From positions 23,830,001 to 23,894,000 of the forward strand of contig OZ038530.1 in the NCBI GenBank assembly GCA_964036665.1: a DNA stretch of 64,000 nt, read 5' to 3'. Source of the DNA: Gordius sp. MW1. Lineage: Eukaryota; Nematomorpha; Gordioida; Gordea; Gordiidae. The notes beneath the pieces were generated by a model. It worked only from the letters and a program-made list of their open reading frames with translations. It ran no database searches and had not been told where the DNA came from. The position numbers were made by a program, and so were the translations under genes. Positions 49,534 to 63,983 of this stretch are shown here, piece by piece. The number at the start of each line of letters is the position of its first letter. Position 1 is the first letter of the stretch.

Positions 49534-52500
49534 ATATTCGATAAATTTCTGTCTAAATTTTTTGATTATTTTTAAATTTTTGTGTAAATTTGTGGATATT
49601 CTATTAATTTCTGTCTAAATTTTTTGATTATTTTTAAGTTTTTGTCTAAATTTATGGATTTTCTATAAATTTCTGTCTAAATTTGTGGATATTCGATAAA
49701 TTTCTGTATAAATTTTTTGATTATTTTTAAATTTTTGTCTAAATTTGTGGATATTCTATAATTTCTGTCTAAATTTTTTGATTCTTTTTAAATTTCTCTC
49801 TAAATTTGTGGATATTCTATAAATTTCTGTCTAAATTTGTGGATATTTGATAAATTTCTGTCTAAATTTGTGGATATTCGATATAGTTCTGTCTAAATTT
49901 GTGGATATTCTATAAATTTCTCTCTAAATTTGTGGATATTCTATAAATTTCTGTCTAAATTTGTGGATATTAAATAAATTTCTGTCTAAATTTTTTGATT
50001 ATTTTTAAATTTCTGTCTAAATTCGTGGATATTCGATAAATTTCTGTCTAAATTTTTTGATTATTTTTAAATTTCTCTCTAAATTTGTGGATATTCTATA
50101 AATTTCTCTCTAAATTTGTGGATATTCTAAAATTCCTGTCTAAATTTGTGGATATTCGATAAAGTTCTGTCTAAATTTGTGGATATTCTATAAATTTCTC
50201 TCTAAATTTGTGGATATTCTATAAATTTCTGTCTAAATTTGTGGATATTAAATAAATTTCTGTCTAATTTTTTTGATTATTTTTAAATTTCTGTCTAAAT
50301 TCGTGGATATTCGATAAATTTCTGTCTAAATTTTTTGATTATTTTTAAATTTCTCTCTAAATTTGTGGATATTCTATAAATTTTTCTCTACATTTGTGGA
50401 TATTCTAAAATTCCTGTCTAAATTTGTGGATATTCGATAAATTTCTGTCTAAATTTTTTGATTATTTTTAAATTTTTGTCTAAATTTGTGGATATTCTAT
50501 AAATTTCTGTCGAAATTTGTGGATATTCGATAAAGTTCTGTCTAAATTTGTTTATATTCTATAAATTTCTCTCTAAATTTGTGGATATTCTATAAATTCT
50601 GTCTAAATTTGTGGATATTCGATAAATTTCTGTCTAAATTTTTTGATTATTTTGAAATTTTTGTCTAAATTTGTGGATATTCTATAAATTTCTGTCTAAA
50701 TTTTTTGATTCTTTGTAAATTTCTCTCTAAATTTGTGGATATTCTATAAATTTTTCTCTAAATTTGTGGATATTCTAAAATTCCTGTCTAAATTTGTGGA
50801 TATTCGATAAATTTCTGTCTAAATTTTTTGATTATTTTGAAATTTTTGTCTAAATTTGTGGATATTCGATAAAGTTCTGTCTAAATTTGTTTATATTCTA
50901 TAAATTTCTCTCTAAATTTGTGGATATTCTATAAATTCTGTCTAAATTCGTGGATATTCTATAAATTTCTGTCTAAATTTTTTGATTCTTTGTAAATTTC
51001 TGTCTAAATTTGTGGATATTCTATAAATTTCTGTCTAAATTTTTTGATTCTTTATAAATTTCTCTCTAAATTTGTGGATATTCTATAAATTTCTGTCTAA
51101 ATTTTTTGATTCTTTAAATTTCTGTCTAAATTTGTGGATATTCTATAAATTTCTGTCTAAATTTGTGGATATTCGATAAATTTCTGTCTAAATTTGGATA
51201 TTCGATAAATTTCTGTCTGAATTTTTTTGATTATTTTTAAATTTCTCATTAAATTTGTGGATATTCTATAAATTTCTCTCTAAATTTGTGGATATTCTAT
51301 AAATTTCTGTCTAAATTTTTTGATTATTTTTAATTTTTGTCTAAATTTGTGTATATTCTATAAATTTCTGTCTAAATTTTTTGATTCTTTATAAATTTCT
51401 CTCTAAATTTGAGAATATTCTATAAATTTCTGTCTAAATTTGTGGATATTCCATAAATTTCTGTCTGCATTTTTTGATTATTTTTAAATTTTTGTCTATG
51501 TTTGTGGATATTCTATAAATTTTTGTCTAAATTTGTGGATATTCGATAAAGTTCTGTCTAAATTTGTGGATATTCTATAAATTTCTCTCTAAATTTGTGG
51601 ATATTCTATAAATTTCTGTCTAAATTTGTGGATATTCGATAAATTTTTGTCTAAATTTTTTGATTATTTTTAAATTTTTCTCTAAATTTGTGGATATTCT
51701 ATAAATTTCTCTCTAAATTTGTGGATATTCTATAAATTTCTGTCTAAATTTGTGGATATTCGATAAATTTCTGTCTAAATTTGTGGATTATTTTTAAATT
51801 TTTGTCTAAATTTGTGGATATTCTATAAATTTCTGTCTAAATTTTTTGATTCTTTATAAATTTCTCTCTAAATTTGTGGATATTCTATAAATTTCTGTCT
51901 AAATTTGTGGATATTCGATAAATTTCTGTCTAACTTTGTGGATATTCGATAAATTTCTGTCTAAATTTTTTTGATTATTTTTAAATTTCTCTCTAAATTT
52001 GTGGATATTCTATAAATTTCTCTCTAAATTTGTGGGTTTTTTTTATAAATTTCTGTCTAAATTTTTTGATTATTTTTAATTTTTGTCTAAATTTGTGGAT
52101 ATTCTATAAATTTCTGTCTAAATTTTTTGATTCTTTATAAATTTCTCTCTAAATTTGACAATATTCTATAAATTTTTGTCTAAATTTGTGGATATTCGAT
52201 AAATTTCTGTCTGAATTTTTTGATTATTTTTAAATTTTTGTCTAAATTTGTGGATATTCTATAAATTTCTGTCTAAATTTTTTGATTCTTTTAAAATTTC
52301 TGTCTAAATTTGTGGATATTCTATAAATTTCTGTCTAAATTTTTTGATTCTTTATAAATTTCTCTCTAAATTTGTGGATATTCTATAAATTTCTGTCTAA
52401 ATTTTTTGATTTTATAAATTTCTCTCTAAATTTGTGGATATTCTATAAATTTCTGTCTAAATTTGTGGATATTCGATAAATTTCTGTCTAAATTTTTTGA

Positions 52501-52651
52501 TTATTTTTAAATTTTTGTCTAAATTTGTGGATATTCTATAAACTTCTGTCTAAATATTTTGATTCTTTATAAATTTCTCTCTAAATTTGTGGATATTCTA
52601 TAAATTTCTGTCTAAATTTGTGGATATTAGATAAATTTCTGTCTAAATTTT
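49534..52651 (+). repeat. Minisatellite array block A13
   Basis: This 3,118-bp block is collinear with A8 along its whole length at offset 19,133, including the rare GATATTTGATAAA monomer near 49844. Confidence 0.95.
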
Positions 52652-53435
52652 TAATATTTCTCTGTTTATCTATAAATCCCCCCCCCCTCACTACGCTACT
52701 GGGTAAAACATACGTTCAATTTCACATAATTTTTAATTTTATGACAACGCATTTATTCATTGTTTTTTTAGTTTCCTCCAATGAATCTTAGAATTTACAA
52801 TACATCATAATTTTGGCCATATTTTTCAATCAAAGATTTAGTACTTACAACCATGGTTTCAGATATACATCGGCAAATTTCAACAAAAAATATGTAATTC
52901 TCTTTATAATCAAAAATTATTAACTTAAAAAAATCTAAATTAAAACAAATAATAGATGGCGGTATAAAAGATTGAACTTAAGACTTCATATAGCTTCGAA
53001 ATATGATGAAGACGAATAATAAAAGTAAAATTATGTGTAAAATGTAAAAATAATGATTTATTTATTTGTGTATACCACATTTAAAGATCCATAAAATAAA
53101 TTTGGCACAATCATTCTTAGCCACCATGAATTAGATATGCAAAATATCCTTATATATAGCTATCTTCTACATATATATGTATGTATACAATGTATTTATG
53201 TATGTTGCAATGTATTTATGTATGCAATGTATGTATGTATGTACTAAGGTATGTATGTACGTATGTAATGTATTTATGTATGTATGCAATGTGTTTATGT
53301 ATGTATGTATGCATGTTCGGCGCGGGCCCAAATTTTTATTCACGGCCGCCCACTCACGGTGGTATTAAAAAAAAATTCACGCCCACTCACGCTTCTTCTT
53401 CTTCTTTATCGTGTTGAAAATCCCACAGACGGTTG
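52652..53435 (+). repeat. Spacer copy S14 (784 bp, deletion subtype)
   Basis: The C-tract is 10 (52678-52687). It is identical in its diagnostic variants to S9, including TTCGGCGCGGGCCC and the 1-bp deletion. Confidence 0.97.
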
Positions 53436-56400
53436 ATATTCGATAAATTTCTGTCTAAATTTTTTGATTATTTTTAAATTTTTGTGTAAATTTGTGGATA
53501 TTCTATTAATTTCTGTCTAAATTTTTTGATTATTTTTAAATTTTTGTCTAAATTTATGGATTTTCTATAAATTTCTGTCTAAATTTGTGGATATTCGATA
53601 AATTTCTGTATAAATTTTTTGATTATTTTTAAATTTTTGTCTAAATTTGTGGATATTCTATAATTTCTGTCTAAATTTTTTGATTCTTTTTAAATTTCTC
53701 TCTAAATTTGTGGATATTCTATAAATTTCTGTCTAAATTTGTGGATATTCGATAAATTTCTGTCTAAATTTGTGGATATTCGATAAAGTTCTGTCTAAAT
53801 TTGTGGATATTCTATAAATTTCTCTCTAAATTTGTGGATATTCTATAAATTTCTGTCTAAATTTGTGGATATTAAATAAATTTCTGTCTAAATTTTTTGA
53901 TTATTTTTAAATTTTTGTCTAGATTTGTGGATATTCTATAAATTTCTGTCTAAACTTTTTGATTCTTTATAAATTTCTGTCTAAATTTGTGGATATTCTA
54001 TAAATTTCTGTCTAAATTTTTTGATTCTTTATAAATTTCTCTCTAAATTTGTGGATATTCTATAAATTTCTGTCTAAATTTTTTGATTATTTTTAAATTT
54101 TGTCTAAATTTTTGGATATTCTATAAATTTCTGTCTAAATATTTTGATTCTTTATAAATTTCTCTCTAAATTTGTGGATATTAGATAAATTTCTGTCTAA
54201 ATTTTTTGATTATTATTAAATTTTTGTCTAAATTTTTGGATATTCTATAAATTTCTGTCTAAATTTGTGGATATTCTATAAATTTTTGTCTAAATTTTTT
54301 GATTATTTTTAAATTTTTGTCTAAATTGGTGGATATTCTATAAATTTCTGTCTAAATTTTTTGATTATTTTTAAATTTTTGTGTAAATTTGTGGATATTC
54401 TATAAATTTATGTCTAAATTTTTTGATTATTTATAAATTTCTCTCTAAACTTGTGGATATTCTATAAATTTCTGTCTAAATCTGTGGATATTCGATAAAT
54501 TTCTGTCTAAATTCGTGGATATTCGATAAATTTCTGTCTAAATTTTTTGATTATTTTTAAATTTCTGTCTAAATTCGTGGATATTCGATAAATTTCTGTC
54601 TAAATTTTTTGATTATTTTTAAATTTCTCTCTAAATTTGTGGATATTCTATAAATTTCTCTCTAAATTTGTGGATATTCTAAAATTCCTGTATAAATTTG
54701 TGGATATTCGATAAAGTTCTGTCTAAATTTGTGGATATTCTATAAATTTCTCTCTAAATTTGTGGATATTCTATAAATTTCTGTCTAAATTTGTGGATAT
54801 TAAATAAATTTCTGTCTAATTTTTTTGATTATTTTTAAATTTCTGTCTAAATTCGTGGATATTCGATAAATTTCTGTCTAAATTTTTTGATTATTTTTAA
54901 ATTTCTCTCTAAATTTGTGGATATTCTATAAATTTTTCTCTACATTTGTGGATATTCTAAAATTCCTGTCTAAATTTGTGGATATTCGATAAATTTCTGT
55001 CTAAATTTTTTGATTATTTTTAAATTTTTGTCTAAATTTGTGGATATTCTATAAATTTCTGGCGAAATTTGTGGATATTCGATAAAGTTCTGTCTAAATT
55101 TGTTTATATTCTATAAATTTCTCTCTAAATTTGTGGATATTCTATAAATTCTGTCTAAATTTGTGGATATTCGATAAATTTCTGTCTAAATTTTTTGATT
55201 ATTTTGAAATTTTTGTCTAAATTTGTGGATATTCTATAAATTTCTGTCTAAATTTTTTGATTCTTTGTAAATTTCTCTCTAAATTTGAGGATATTCTATA
55301 AATTTTTCTCTAAATTTGTGGATATTCTAAAATTCCTGTCTAAATTTGTGGATATTCGATAAATTTCTGTCTAAATTTTTTGATTATTTTGAAATTTTTG
55401 TCTAAATTTGTGGATATTCTATAAATTTCTGTCTAAATTTTTTGATTCTTTTTAAATTTCTCTCTAAATTTGTGGATATTCTATAAATTTCTGTCTAAAT
55501 TTGTGGATATTCGATAAATTTCTGTCTAAATTTGTGGATATTCGATATAGTTCTGTCTAAATTTGTGGATATTCTATAAATTTCTCTCTAAATTTGTGGA
55601 TATTCTATAAATTTCTGTCTAAATTTGTGGATATTAAATAAATTTCTGTCTAAATTTTTTGATTATTTTTAAATTTCTGTCTAAATTCGTGGATATTCGA
55701 TAAATTTCTGTCTAAATTTTTTGATTATTTTTAAATTTCTCTCTAAATTTGTGGATATTCTATAAATTTCTCTCTAAATTTGTGGATATTCTAAAATTCC
55801 TGTCTAAATTTGTGGATATTCGATAAAGTTCTGTCTAAATTTGTGGATATTCTATAAATTTCTCTCTAAATTTGTGGATATTCTATAAATTTCTGTCTAA
55901 ATTTGTGGATATTAAATAAATTTCTGTCTAATTTTTTTGATTATTTTTAAATTTCTGTCTAAATTCGTGGATATTCGATAAATTTCTGTCTAAATTTTTT
56001 GATTATTTTTAAATTTCTCTCTAAATTTGTGGATATTCTATAAATTTTTCTCTACATTTGTGGATATTCTAAAATTCCTGTCTAAATTTGTGGATATTCG
56101 ATAAATTTCTGTCTAAATTTTTTGATTATTTGTAAATTTTTGTCTAAATTTGTGGATATTCTATAAATTTCTGTCGAAATTTGTGGATATTCGATAAAGT
56201 TCTGTCTAAATTTGTTTATATTCTATAAATTTCTCTCTAAATTTGTGGATATTCTATAAATTCTGTCTAAATTTGTGGATATTCGATAAATTTCTGTCTA
56301 AATTTTTTGATTATTTTGAAATTTTTGTCTAAATTTGTGGATATTCTATAAATTTCTGTCTAAATTTTTTGATTCTTTGTAAATTTCTCTCTAAATTTGT

Positions 56401-58315
56401 GGATATTCTATAAATTTTTCTCTAAATTTGTGGATATTCTAAAATTCCTGTCTAAATTTGTGGATATTCGATAAATTTCTGTCTAAATTTTTTGATTATT
56501 TTGAAATTTTTGTCTAAATTTGTGGATATTCGATAAAGTTCTGTCTAAATTTGTTTATATTCTATAAATTTCTCTCTAAATTTGTGGATATTCTATAAAT
56601 TCTGTCTAAATTCGTGGATATTCTATAAATTTCTGTCTAAATTTTTTGATTCTTTGTAAATTTCTGTCTAAATTTGTGGATATTCTATAAATTTCTGTCT
56701 AAATTTTTTGATTCTTTATAAATTTCTCTCTAAATTTGTGGATATTCTATAAATTTCTGTCTAAATTTTTTGATTCTTTAAATTTCTGTCTAAATTTGTG
56801 GATATTCTATAAATTTCTGTCTAAATTTGTGGATATTCGATAAATTTCTGTCTAAATTTGGATATTCGATAAATTTCTGTCTGAATTTTTTTGATTATTT
56901 TTAAATTTCTCATTAAATTTGTGGATATTCTATAAATTTCTCTCTAAATTTGTGGATATTCTATAAATTTCTGTCTAAATTTTTTGATTATTTTTAATTT
57001 TTGTCTAAATTTGTGTATATTCTATAAATTTCTGTCTAAATTTTTTGATTCTTTATAAATTTCTCTCTAAATTTGAGAATATTCTATAAATTTCTGTCTA
57101 AATTTGTGGATATTCCATAAATTTCTGTCTGCATTTTTTGATTATTTTTAAATTTTTGTCTATGTTTGTGGATATTCTATAAATTTTTGTCTAAATTTGT
57201 GGATATTCGATAAAGTTCTGTCTAAATTTGTGGATATTCTATAAATTTCTCTCTAAATTTGTGGATATTCTATAAATTTCTGTCTAAATTTGTGGATATT
57301 CGATAAATTTTTGTCTAAATTTTTTGATTATTTTTAAATTTTTCTCTAAATTTGTGGATATTCTATAAATTTCTCTCTAAATTTGTGGATATTCTATAAA
57401 TTTCTGTCTAAATTTGTGGATATTCGATAAATTTCTGTCTAAATTTGTGGATTATTTTTAAATTTTTGTCTAAATTTGTGGATATTCTATAAATTTCTGT
57501 CTAAATTTTTTGATTCTTTATAAATTTCTCTCTAAATTTGTGGATATTCTATAAATTTCTGTCTAAATTTGTGGATATTCGATAAATTTCTGTCTAACTT
57601 TGTGGATATTCGATAAATTTCTGTCTAAATTTTTTTGATTATTTTTAAATTTCTCTCTAAATTTGTGGATATTCTATAAATTTCTCTCTAAATTTGTGGG
57701 TTTTTTTTATAAATTCCTGTCTAAATTTTTTGATTATTTTTAATTTTTGTCTAAATTTGTGGATATTCTATAAATTTCTGTCTAAATTTTTTGATTCTTT
57801 ATAAATTTCTCTCTAAATTTGACAATATTCTATAAATTTTTGTCTAAATTTGTGGATATTCGATAAATTTCTGTCTGAATTTTTTGATTATTTTTAAATT
57901 TTTGTCTAAATTTGTGGATATTCTATAAATTTCTGTCTAAATTTTTTGATTCTTTTAAAATTTCTGTCTAAATTTGTGGATATTCTATAAATTTCTGTCT
58001 AAATTTTTTGATTCTTTATAAATTTCTCTCTAAATTTGTGGATATTCTATAAATTTCTGTCTAAATTTTTTGATTTTATAAATTTCTCTCTAAATTTGTG
58101 GATATTCTATAAATTTCTGTTTAAATTTGTGGATATTCGATAAATTTCTGTCTAAATTTTTTGATTATTTTTAAATTTTTGTCTAAATTTGTGGATATTC
58201 TATAAACTTCTGTCTAAATATTTTGATTCTTTATAAATTTCTCTCTAAATTTGTGGATATTCTATAAATTTCTGTCTAAATTTGTGGATATTAGATAAAT
58301 TTCTGTCTAAATTTT
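53436..58315 (+). repeat. Minisatellite array block A14
   Basis: This 4,880-bp block has the same length as A15 and is collinear with it. Up to 58138 it also matches A9 at offset 19,133. It ends with the CTGTTTAAATTTG and ATAAACTTCTG monomers. Confidence 0.95.
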
Positions 58316-59103
58316 TAATATTTCTCTGTTTATCTATAAATCCCCCCCCCCCCCCTCACTACGCTACTGGGTAAAACATACGTTCAATTTCACATAATTT
58401 TTAATTTTATGACAACGCATTTATTCATTGTTTTTTTAGTTTCCTCCAATGAATCTTAGAATTTACAATACATCATAATTTTGGCCATATTTTTCAATCA
58501 AAGATTTAGTACTTACAACCATGGTTTCAGATATACATCGGCAAATTTCAACAAAAAATATGTAATTCTCTTTATAATCAAAAATTATTAACTTAAAAAA
58601 ATCTAAATTAAAACAAATGATAGATGGCGGTATAAAAGATTGAACTTAAGACTTCATATAGCTTCGAAATATGATGAAGACGAATAATAAAAGTAAAATT
58701 ATGTGTAAAATGTAAAAATAATGATTTATTTATTTGTGTATACCACATTTAAAGATCCATAAAATAAATTTGGCACAATCATTCTTAGCCACCATGAATT
58801 AGATATGCAAAATATCCTTATATATAGCTATCTTCTACATATATATGTATGTATACAATGTATTTATGTATGTTGCAATGTATTTATGTATGCAATGTAT
58901 GTATGTATGTACTAAGGTATGTATGTACGTATGTAATGTATTTATGTATGTATGCAATGTGTTTATGTATGTATGTATGCATGTTGGGCGCGGGCCCAAA
59001 TTTTTATTCACGGCCGCCCACTCACGGTGGTATTAAAAAAAAATTCACGCCCACTCACGCTTCTTCTTCTTCTTTATCGTGTTGAAAATCCCACAGACGG
59101 TTG
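58316..59103 (+). repeat. Spacer copy S15 (788 bp, longest C-tract)
   Basis: The C-tract is 14 (58342-58355), the longest. It has the 1-bp deletion and ATATCCTTATAT, and AAATGATAGATGG like S11. Unlike S14 it keeps TTGGGC, so the small GC hairpin is intact. Confidence 0.97.
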
Positions 59104-62100
59104 ATATTCGATAAATTTCTGTCTAAATTTTTTGATTATTTTTAAATTTTTGTGTAAATTTGTGGATATTCTATTAATTTCTGTCTAAATTTTTTGATTA
59201 TTTTTAAATTTTTGTCTAAATTTATGGATTTTCTATAAATTTCTGTCTAAATTTGTGGATATTCGATAAATTTCTGTATAAATTTTTTGATTATTTTTAA
59301 ATTTTTGTCTAAATTTGTGGATATTCTATAATTTCTGTTTAAATTTTTTGATTCTTTTTAAATTTCTCTCTAAATTTGTGGATATTCTATAAATTTCTGT
59401 CTAAATTTGTGGATATTCGATAAATTTCTGTCTAAATTTGTGGATATTCGATAAAGTTCTGTCTAAATTTGTGGATATTCTATAAATTTCTCTCTAAATT
59501 TGTGGATATTCTATAAATTTCTGTCTAAATTTGTGGATATTAAATAAATTTCTGTCTAAATTTTTTGATTATTTTTAAATTTTTGTCTAGATTTGTGGAT
59601 ATTCTATAAATTTCTGTCTAAACTTTTTGATTCTTTATAAATTTCTGTCTAAATTTGTGGATATTCTATAAATTTCTGTCTAAATTTTTTGATTCTTTAT
59701 AAATTTCTCTCTAAATTTGTGGATATTCTATAAATTTCTGTCTAAATTTTTTGATTATTTTTAAATTTTGTCTAAATTTTTGGATATTCTATAAATTTCT
59801 GTCTAAATATTTTGATTCTTTATAAATTTCTCTCTAAATTTGTGGATATTAGATAAATTTCTGTCTAAATTTTTTGATTATTATTAAATTTTTGTCTAAA
59901 TTTTTGGATATTCTATAAATTTCTGTCTAAATTTGTGGATATTCTATAAATTTTTGTCTAAATTTTTTGATTATTTTTAAATTTTTGTCTAAATTGGTGG
60001 ATATTCTATAAATTTCTGTCTAAATTTTTTGATTATTTTTAAATTTTTGTGTAAATTTGTGGATATTCTATAAATTTATGTCTAAATTTTTTGATTATTT
60101 ATAAATTTCTCTCTAAACTTGTGGATATTCTATAAATTTCTGTCTAAATCTGTGGATATTCGATAAATTTCTGTCTAAATTCGTGGATATTCGATAAATT
60201 TCTGTCTAAATTTTTTGATTATTTTTAAATTTCTGTCTAAATTCGTGGATATTCGATAAATTTCTGTCTAAATTTTTTGATTATTTTTAAATTTCTCTCT
60301 AAATTTGTGGATATTCTATAAATTTCTCTCTAAATTTGTGGATATTCTAAAATTCCTGTATAAATTTGTGGATATTCGATAAAGTTCTGTCTAAATTTGT
60401 GGATATTCTATAAATTTCTCTCTAAATTTGTGGATATTCTATAAATTTCTGTCTAAATTTGTGGATATTAAATAAATTTCTGTCTAATTTTTTTGATTAT
60501 TTTTAAATTTCTGTCTAAATTCGTGGATATTCGATAAATTTCTGTCTAAATTTTTTGATTATTTTTAAATTTCTCTCTAAATTTGTGGATATTCTATAAA
60601 TTTTTCTCTACATTTGTGGATATTCTAAAATTCCTGTCTAAATTTGTGGATATTCGATAAATTTCTGTCTAAATTTTTTGATTATTTTTAAATTTTTGTC
60701 TAAATTTGTGGATATTCTATAAATTTCTGGCGAAATTTGTGGATATTCGATAAAGTTCTGTCTAAATTTGTTTATATTCTATAAATTTCTCTCTAAATTT
60801 GTGGATATTCTATAAATTCTGTCTAAATTTGTGGATATTCGATAAATTTCTGTCTAAATTTTTTGATTATTTTGAAATTTTTGTCTAAATTTGTGGATAT
60901 TCTATAAATTTCTGTCTAAATTTTTTGATTCTTTGTAAATTTCTCTCTAAATTTGAGGATATTCTATAAATTTTTCTCTAAATTTGTGGATATTCTAAAA
61001 TTCCTGTCTAAATTTGTGGATATTCGATAAATTTCTGTCTAAATTTTTTGATTATTTTGAAATTTTTGTCTAAATTTGTGGATATTCTATAAATTTCTGT
61101 CTAAATTTTTTGATTCTTTTTAAATTTCTCTCTAAATTTGTGGATATTCTATAAATTTCTGTCTAAATTTGTGGATATTCGATAAATTTCTGTCTAAATT
61201 TGTGGATATTCGATATAGTTCTGTCTAAATTTGTGGATATTCTATAAATTTCTCTCTAAATTTGTGGATATTCTATAAATTTCTGTCTAAATTTGTGGAT
61301 ATTAAATAAATTTCTGTCTAAATTTTTTGATTATTTTTAAATTTCTGTCTAAATTCGTGGATATTCGATAAATTTCTGTCTAAATTTTTTGATTATTTTT
61401 AAATTTCTCTCTAAATTTGTGGATATTCTATAAATTTCTCTCTAAATTTGTGGATATTCTAAAATTCCTGTCTAAATTTGTGGATATTCGATAAAGTTCT
61501 GTCTAAATTTGTGGATATTCTATAAATTTCTCTCTAAATTTGTGGATATTCTATAAATTTCTGTCTAAATTTGTGGATATTAAATAAATTTCTGTCTAAT
61601 TTTTTTGATTATTTTTAAATTTCTGTCTAAATTCGTGGATATTCGATAAATTTCTGTCTAAATTTTTTGATTATTTTTAAATTTCTCTCTAAATTTGTGG
61701 ATATTCTATAAATTTTTCTCTACATTTGTGGATATTCTAAAATTCCTGTCTAAATTTGTGGATATTCGATAAATTTCTGTCTAAATTTTTTGATTATTTG
61801 TAAATTTTTGTCTAAATTTGTGGATATTCTATAAATTTCTGTCGAAATTTGTGGATATTCGATAAAGTTCTGTCTAAATTTGTTTATATTCTATAAATTT
61901 CTCTCTAAATTTGTGGATATTCTATAAATTCTGTCTAAATTTGTGGATATTCGATAAATTTCTGTCTAAATTTTTTGATTATTTTGAAATTTTTGTCTAA
62001 ATTTGTGGATATTCTATAAATTTCTGTCTAAATTTTTTGATTCTTTGTAAATTTCTCTCTAAATTTGTGGATATTCTATAAATTTTTCTCTAAATTTGTG

Positions 62101-63983
62101 GATATTCTAAAATTCCTGTCTAAATTTGTGGATATTCGATAAATTTCTGTCTAAATTTTTTGATTATTTTGAAATTTTTGTCTAAATTTGTGGATATTCG
62201 ATAAAGTTCTGTCTAAATTTGTTTATATTCTATAAATTTCTCTCTAAATTTGTGGATATTCTATAAATTCTGTCTAAATTCGTGGATATTCTATAAATTT
62301 CTGTCTAAATTTTTTGATTCTTTGTAAATTTCTGTCTAAATTTGTGGATATTCTATAAATTTCTGTCTAAATTTTTTGATTCTTTATAAATTTCTCTCTA
62401 AATTTGTGGATATTCTATAAATTTCTGTCTAAATTTTTTGATTCTTTAAATTTCTGTCTAAATTTGTGGATATTCTATAAATTTCTGTCTAAATTTGTGG
62501 ATATTCGATAAATTTCTGTCTAAATTTGGATATTCGATAAATTTCTGTCTGAATTTTTTTGATTATTTTTAAATTTCTCATTAAATTTGTGGATATTCTA
62601 TAAATTTCTCTCTAAATTTGTGGATATTCTATAAATTTCTGTCTAAATTTTTTGATTATTTTTAATTTTTGTCTAAATTTGTGTATATTCTATAAATTTC
62701 TGTCTAAATTTTTTGATTCTTTATAAATTTCTCTCTAAATTTGAGAATATTCTATAAATTTCTGTCTAAATTTGTGGATATTCCATAAATTTCTGTCTGC
62801 ATTTTTTGATTATTTTTAAATTTTTGTCTATGTTTGTGGATATTCTATAAATTTTTGTCTAAATTTGTGGATATTCGATAAAGTTCTGTCTAAATTTGTG
62901 GATATTCTATAAATTTCTCTCTAAATTTGTGGATATTCTATAAATTTCTGTCTAAATTTGTGGATATTCGATAAATTTTTGTCTAAATTTTTTGATTATT
63001 TTTAAATTTTTCTCTAAATTTGTGGATATTCTATAAATTTCTCTCTAAATTTGTGGATATTCTATAAATTTCTGTCTAAATTTGTGGATATTCGATAAAT
63101 TTCTGTCTAAATTTGTGGATTATTTTTAAATTTTTGTCTAAATTTGTGGATATTCTATAAATTTCTGTCTAAATTTTTTGATTCTTTATAAATTTCTCTC
63201 TAAATTTGTGGATATTCTATAAATTTCTGTCTAAATTTGTGGATATTCGATAAATTTCTGTCTAACTTTGTGGATATTCGATAAATTTCTGTCTAAATTT
63301 TTTTGATTATTTTTAAATTTCTCTCTAAATTTGTGGATATTCTATAAATTTCTCTCTAAATTTGTGGGTTTTTTTTATAAATTCCTGTCTAAATTTTTTG
63401 ATTATTTTTAATTTTTGTCTAAATTTGTGGATATTCTATAAATTTCTGTCTAAATTTTTTGATTCTTTATAAATTTCTCTCTAAATTTGACAATATTCTA
63501 TAAATTTTTGTCTAAATTTGTGGATATTCGATAAATTTCTGTCTGAATTTTTTGATTATTTTTAAATTTTTGTCTAAATTTGTGGATATTCTATAAATTT
63601 CTGTCTAAATTTTTTGATTCTTTTAAAATTTCTGTCTAAATTTGTGGATATTCTATAAATTTCTGTCTAAATTTTTTGATTCTTTATAAATTTCTCTCTA
63701 AATTTGTGGATATTCTATAAATTTCTGTCTAAATTTTTTGATTTTATAAATTTCTCTCTAAATTTGTGGATATTCTATAAATTTCTGTTTAAATTTGTGG
63801 ATATTCGATAAATTTCTGTCTAAATTTTTTGATTATTTTTAAATTTTTGTCTAAATTTGTGGATATTCTATAAACTTCTGTCTAAATATTTTGATTCTTT
63901 ATAAATTTCTCTCTAAATTTGTGGATATTCTATAAATTTCTGTCTAAATTTGTGGATATTAGATAAATTTCTGTCTAAATTTT
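59104..63983 (+). repeat. Minisatellite array block A15
   Basis: This 4,880-bp block is collinear with A14 at offset 5,668. One distinguishing substitution is CTGTTTAAATTTTTTG near 59336, shared with A11. It is the last complete block before the window edge. Confidence 0.95.

Larger units (their letters stand above)
47761..58138 (+). repeat. 10.4-kb segmental duplication, right copy
   Basis: This is the partner of 28628-39005. Its left boundary falls within GTGGATATTC of a monomer in A12, where the sequence switches away from A8-type. Its right boundary is where A14 continues with GATAAA while A9 switches to TATAAA. Both edges are in monomer register, as expected for homologous exchange. Confidence 0.9.
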
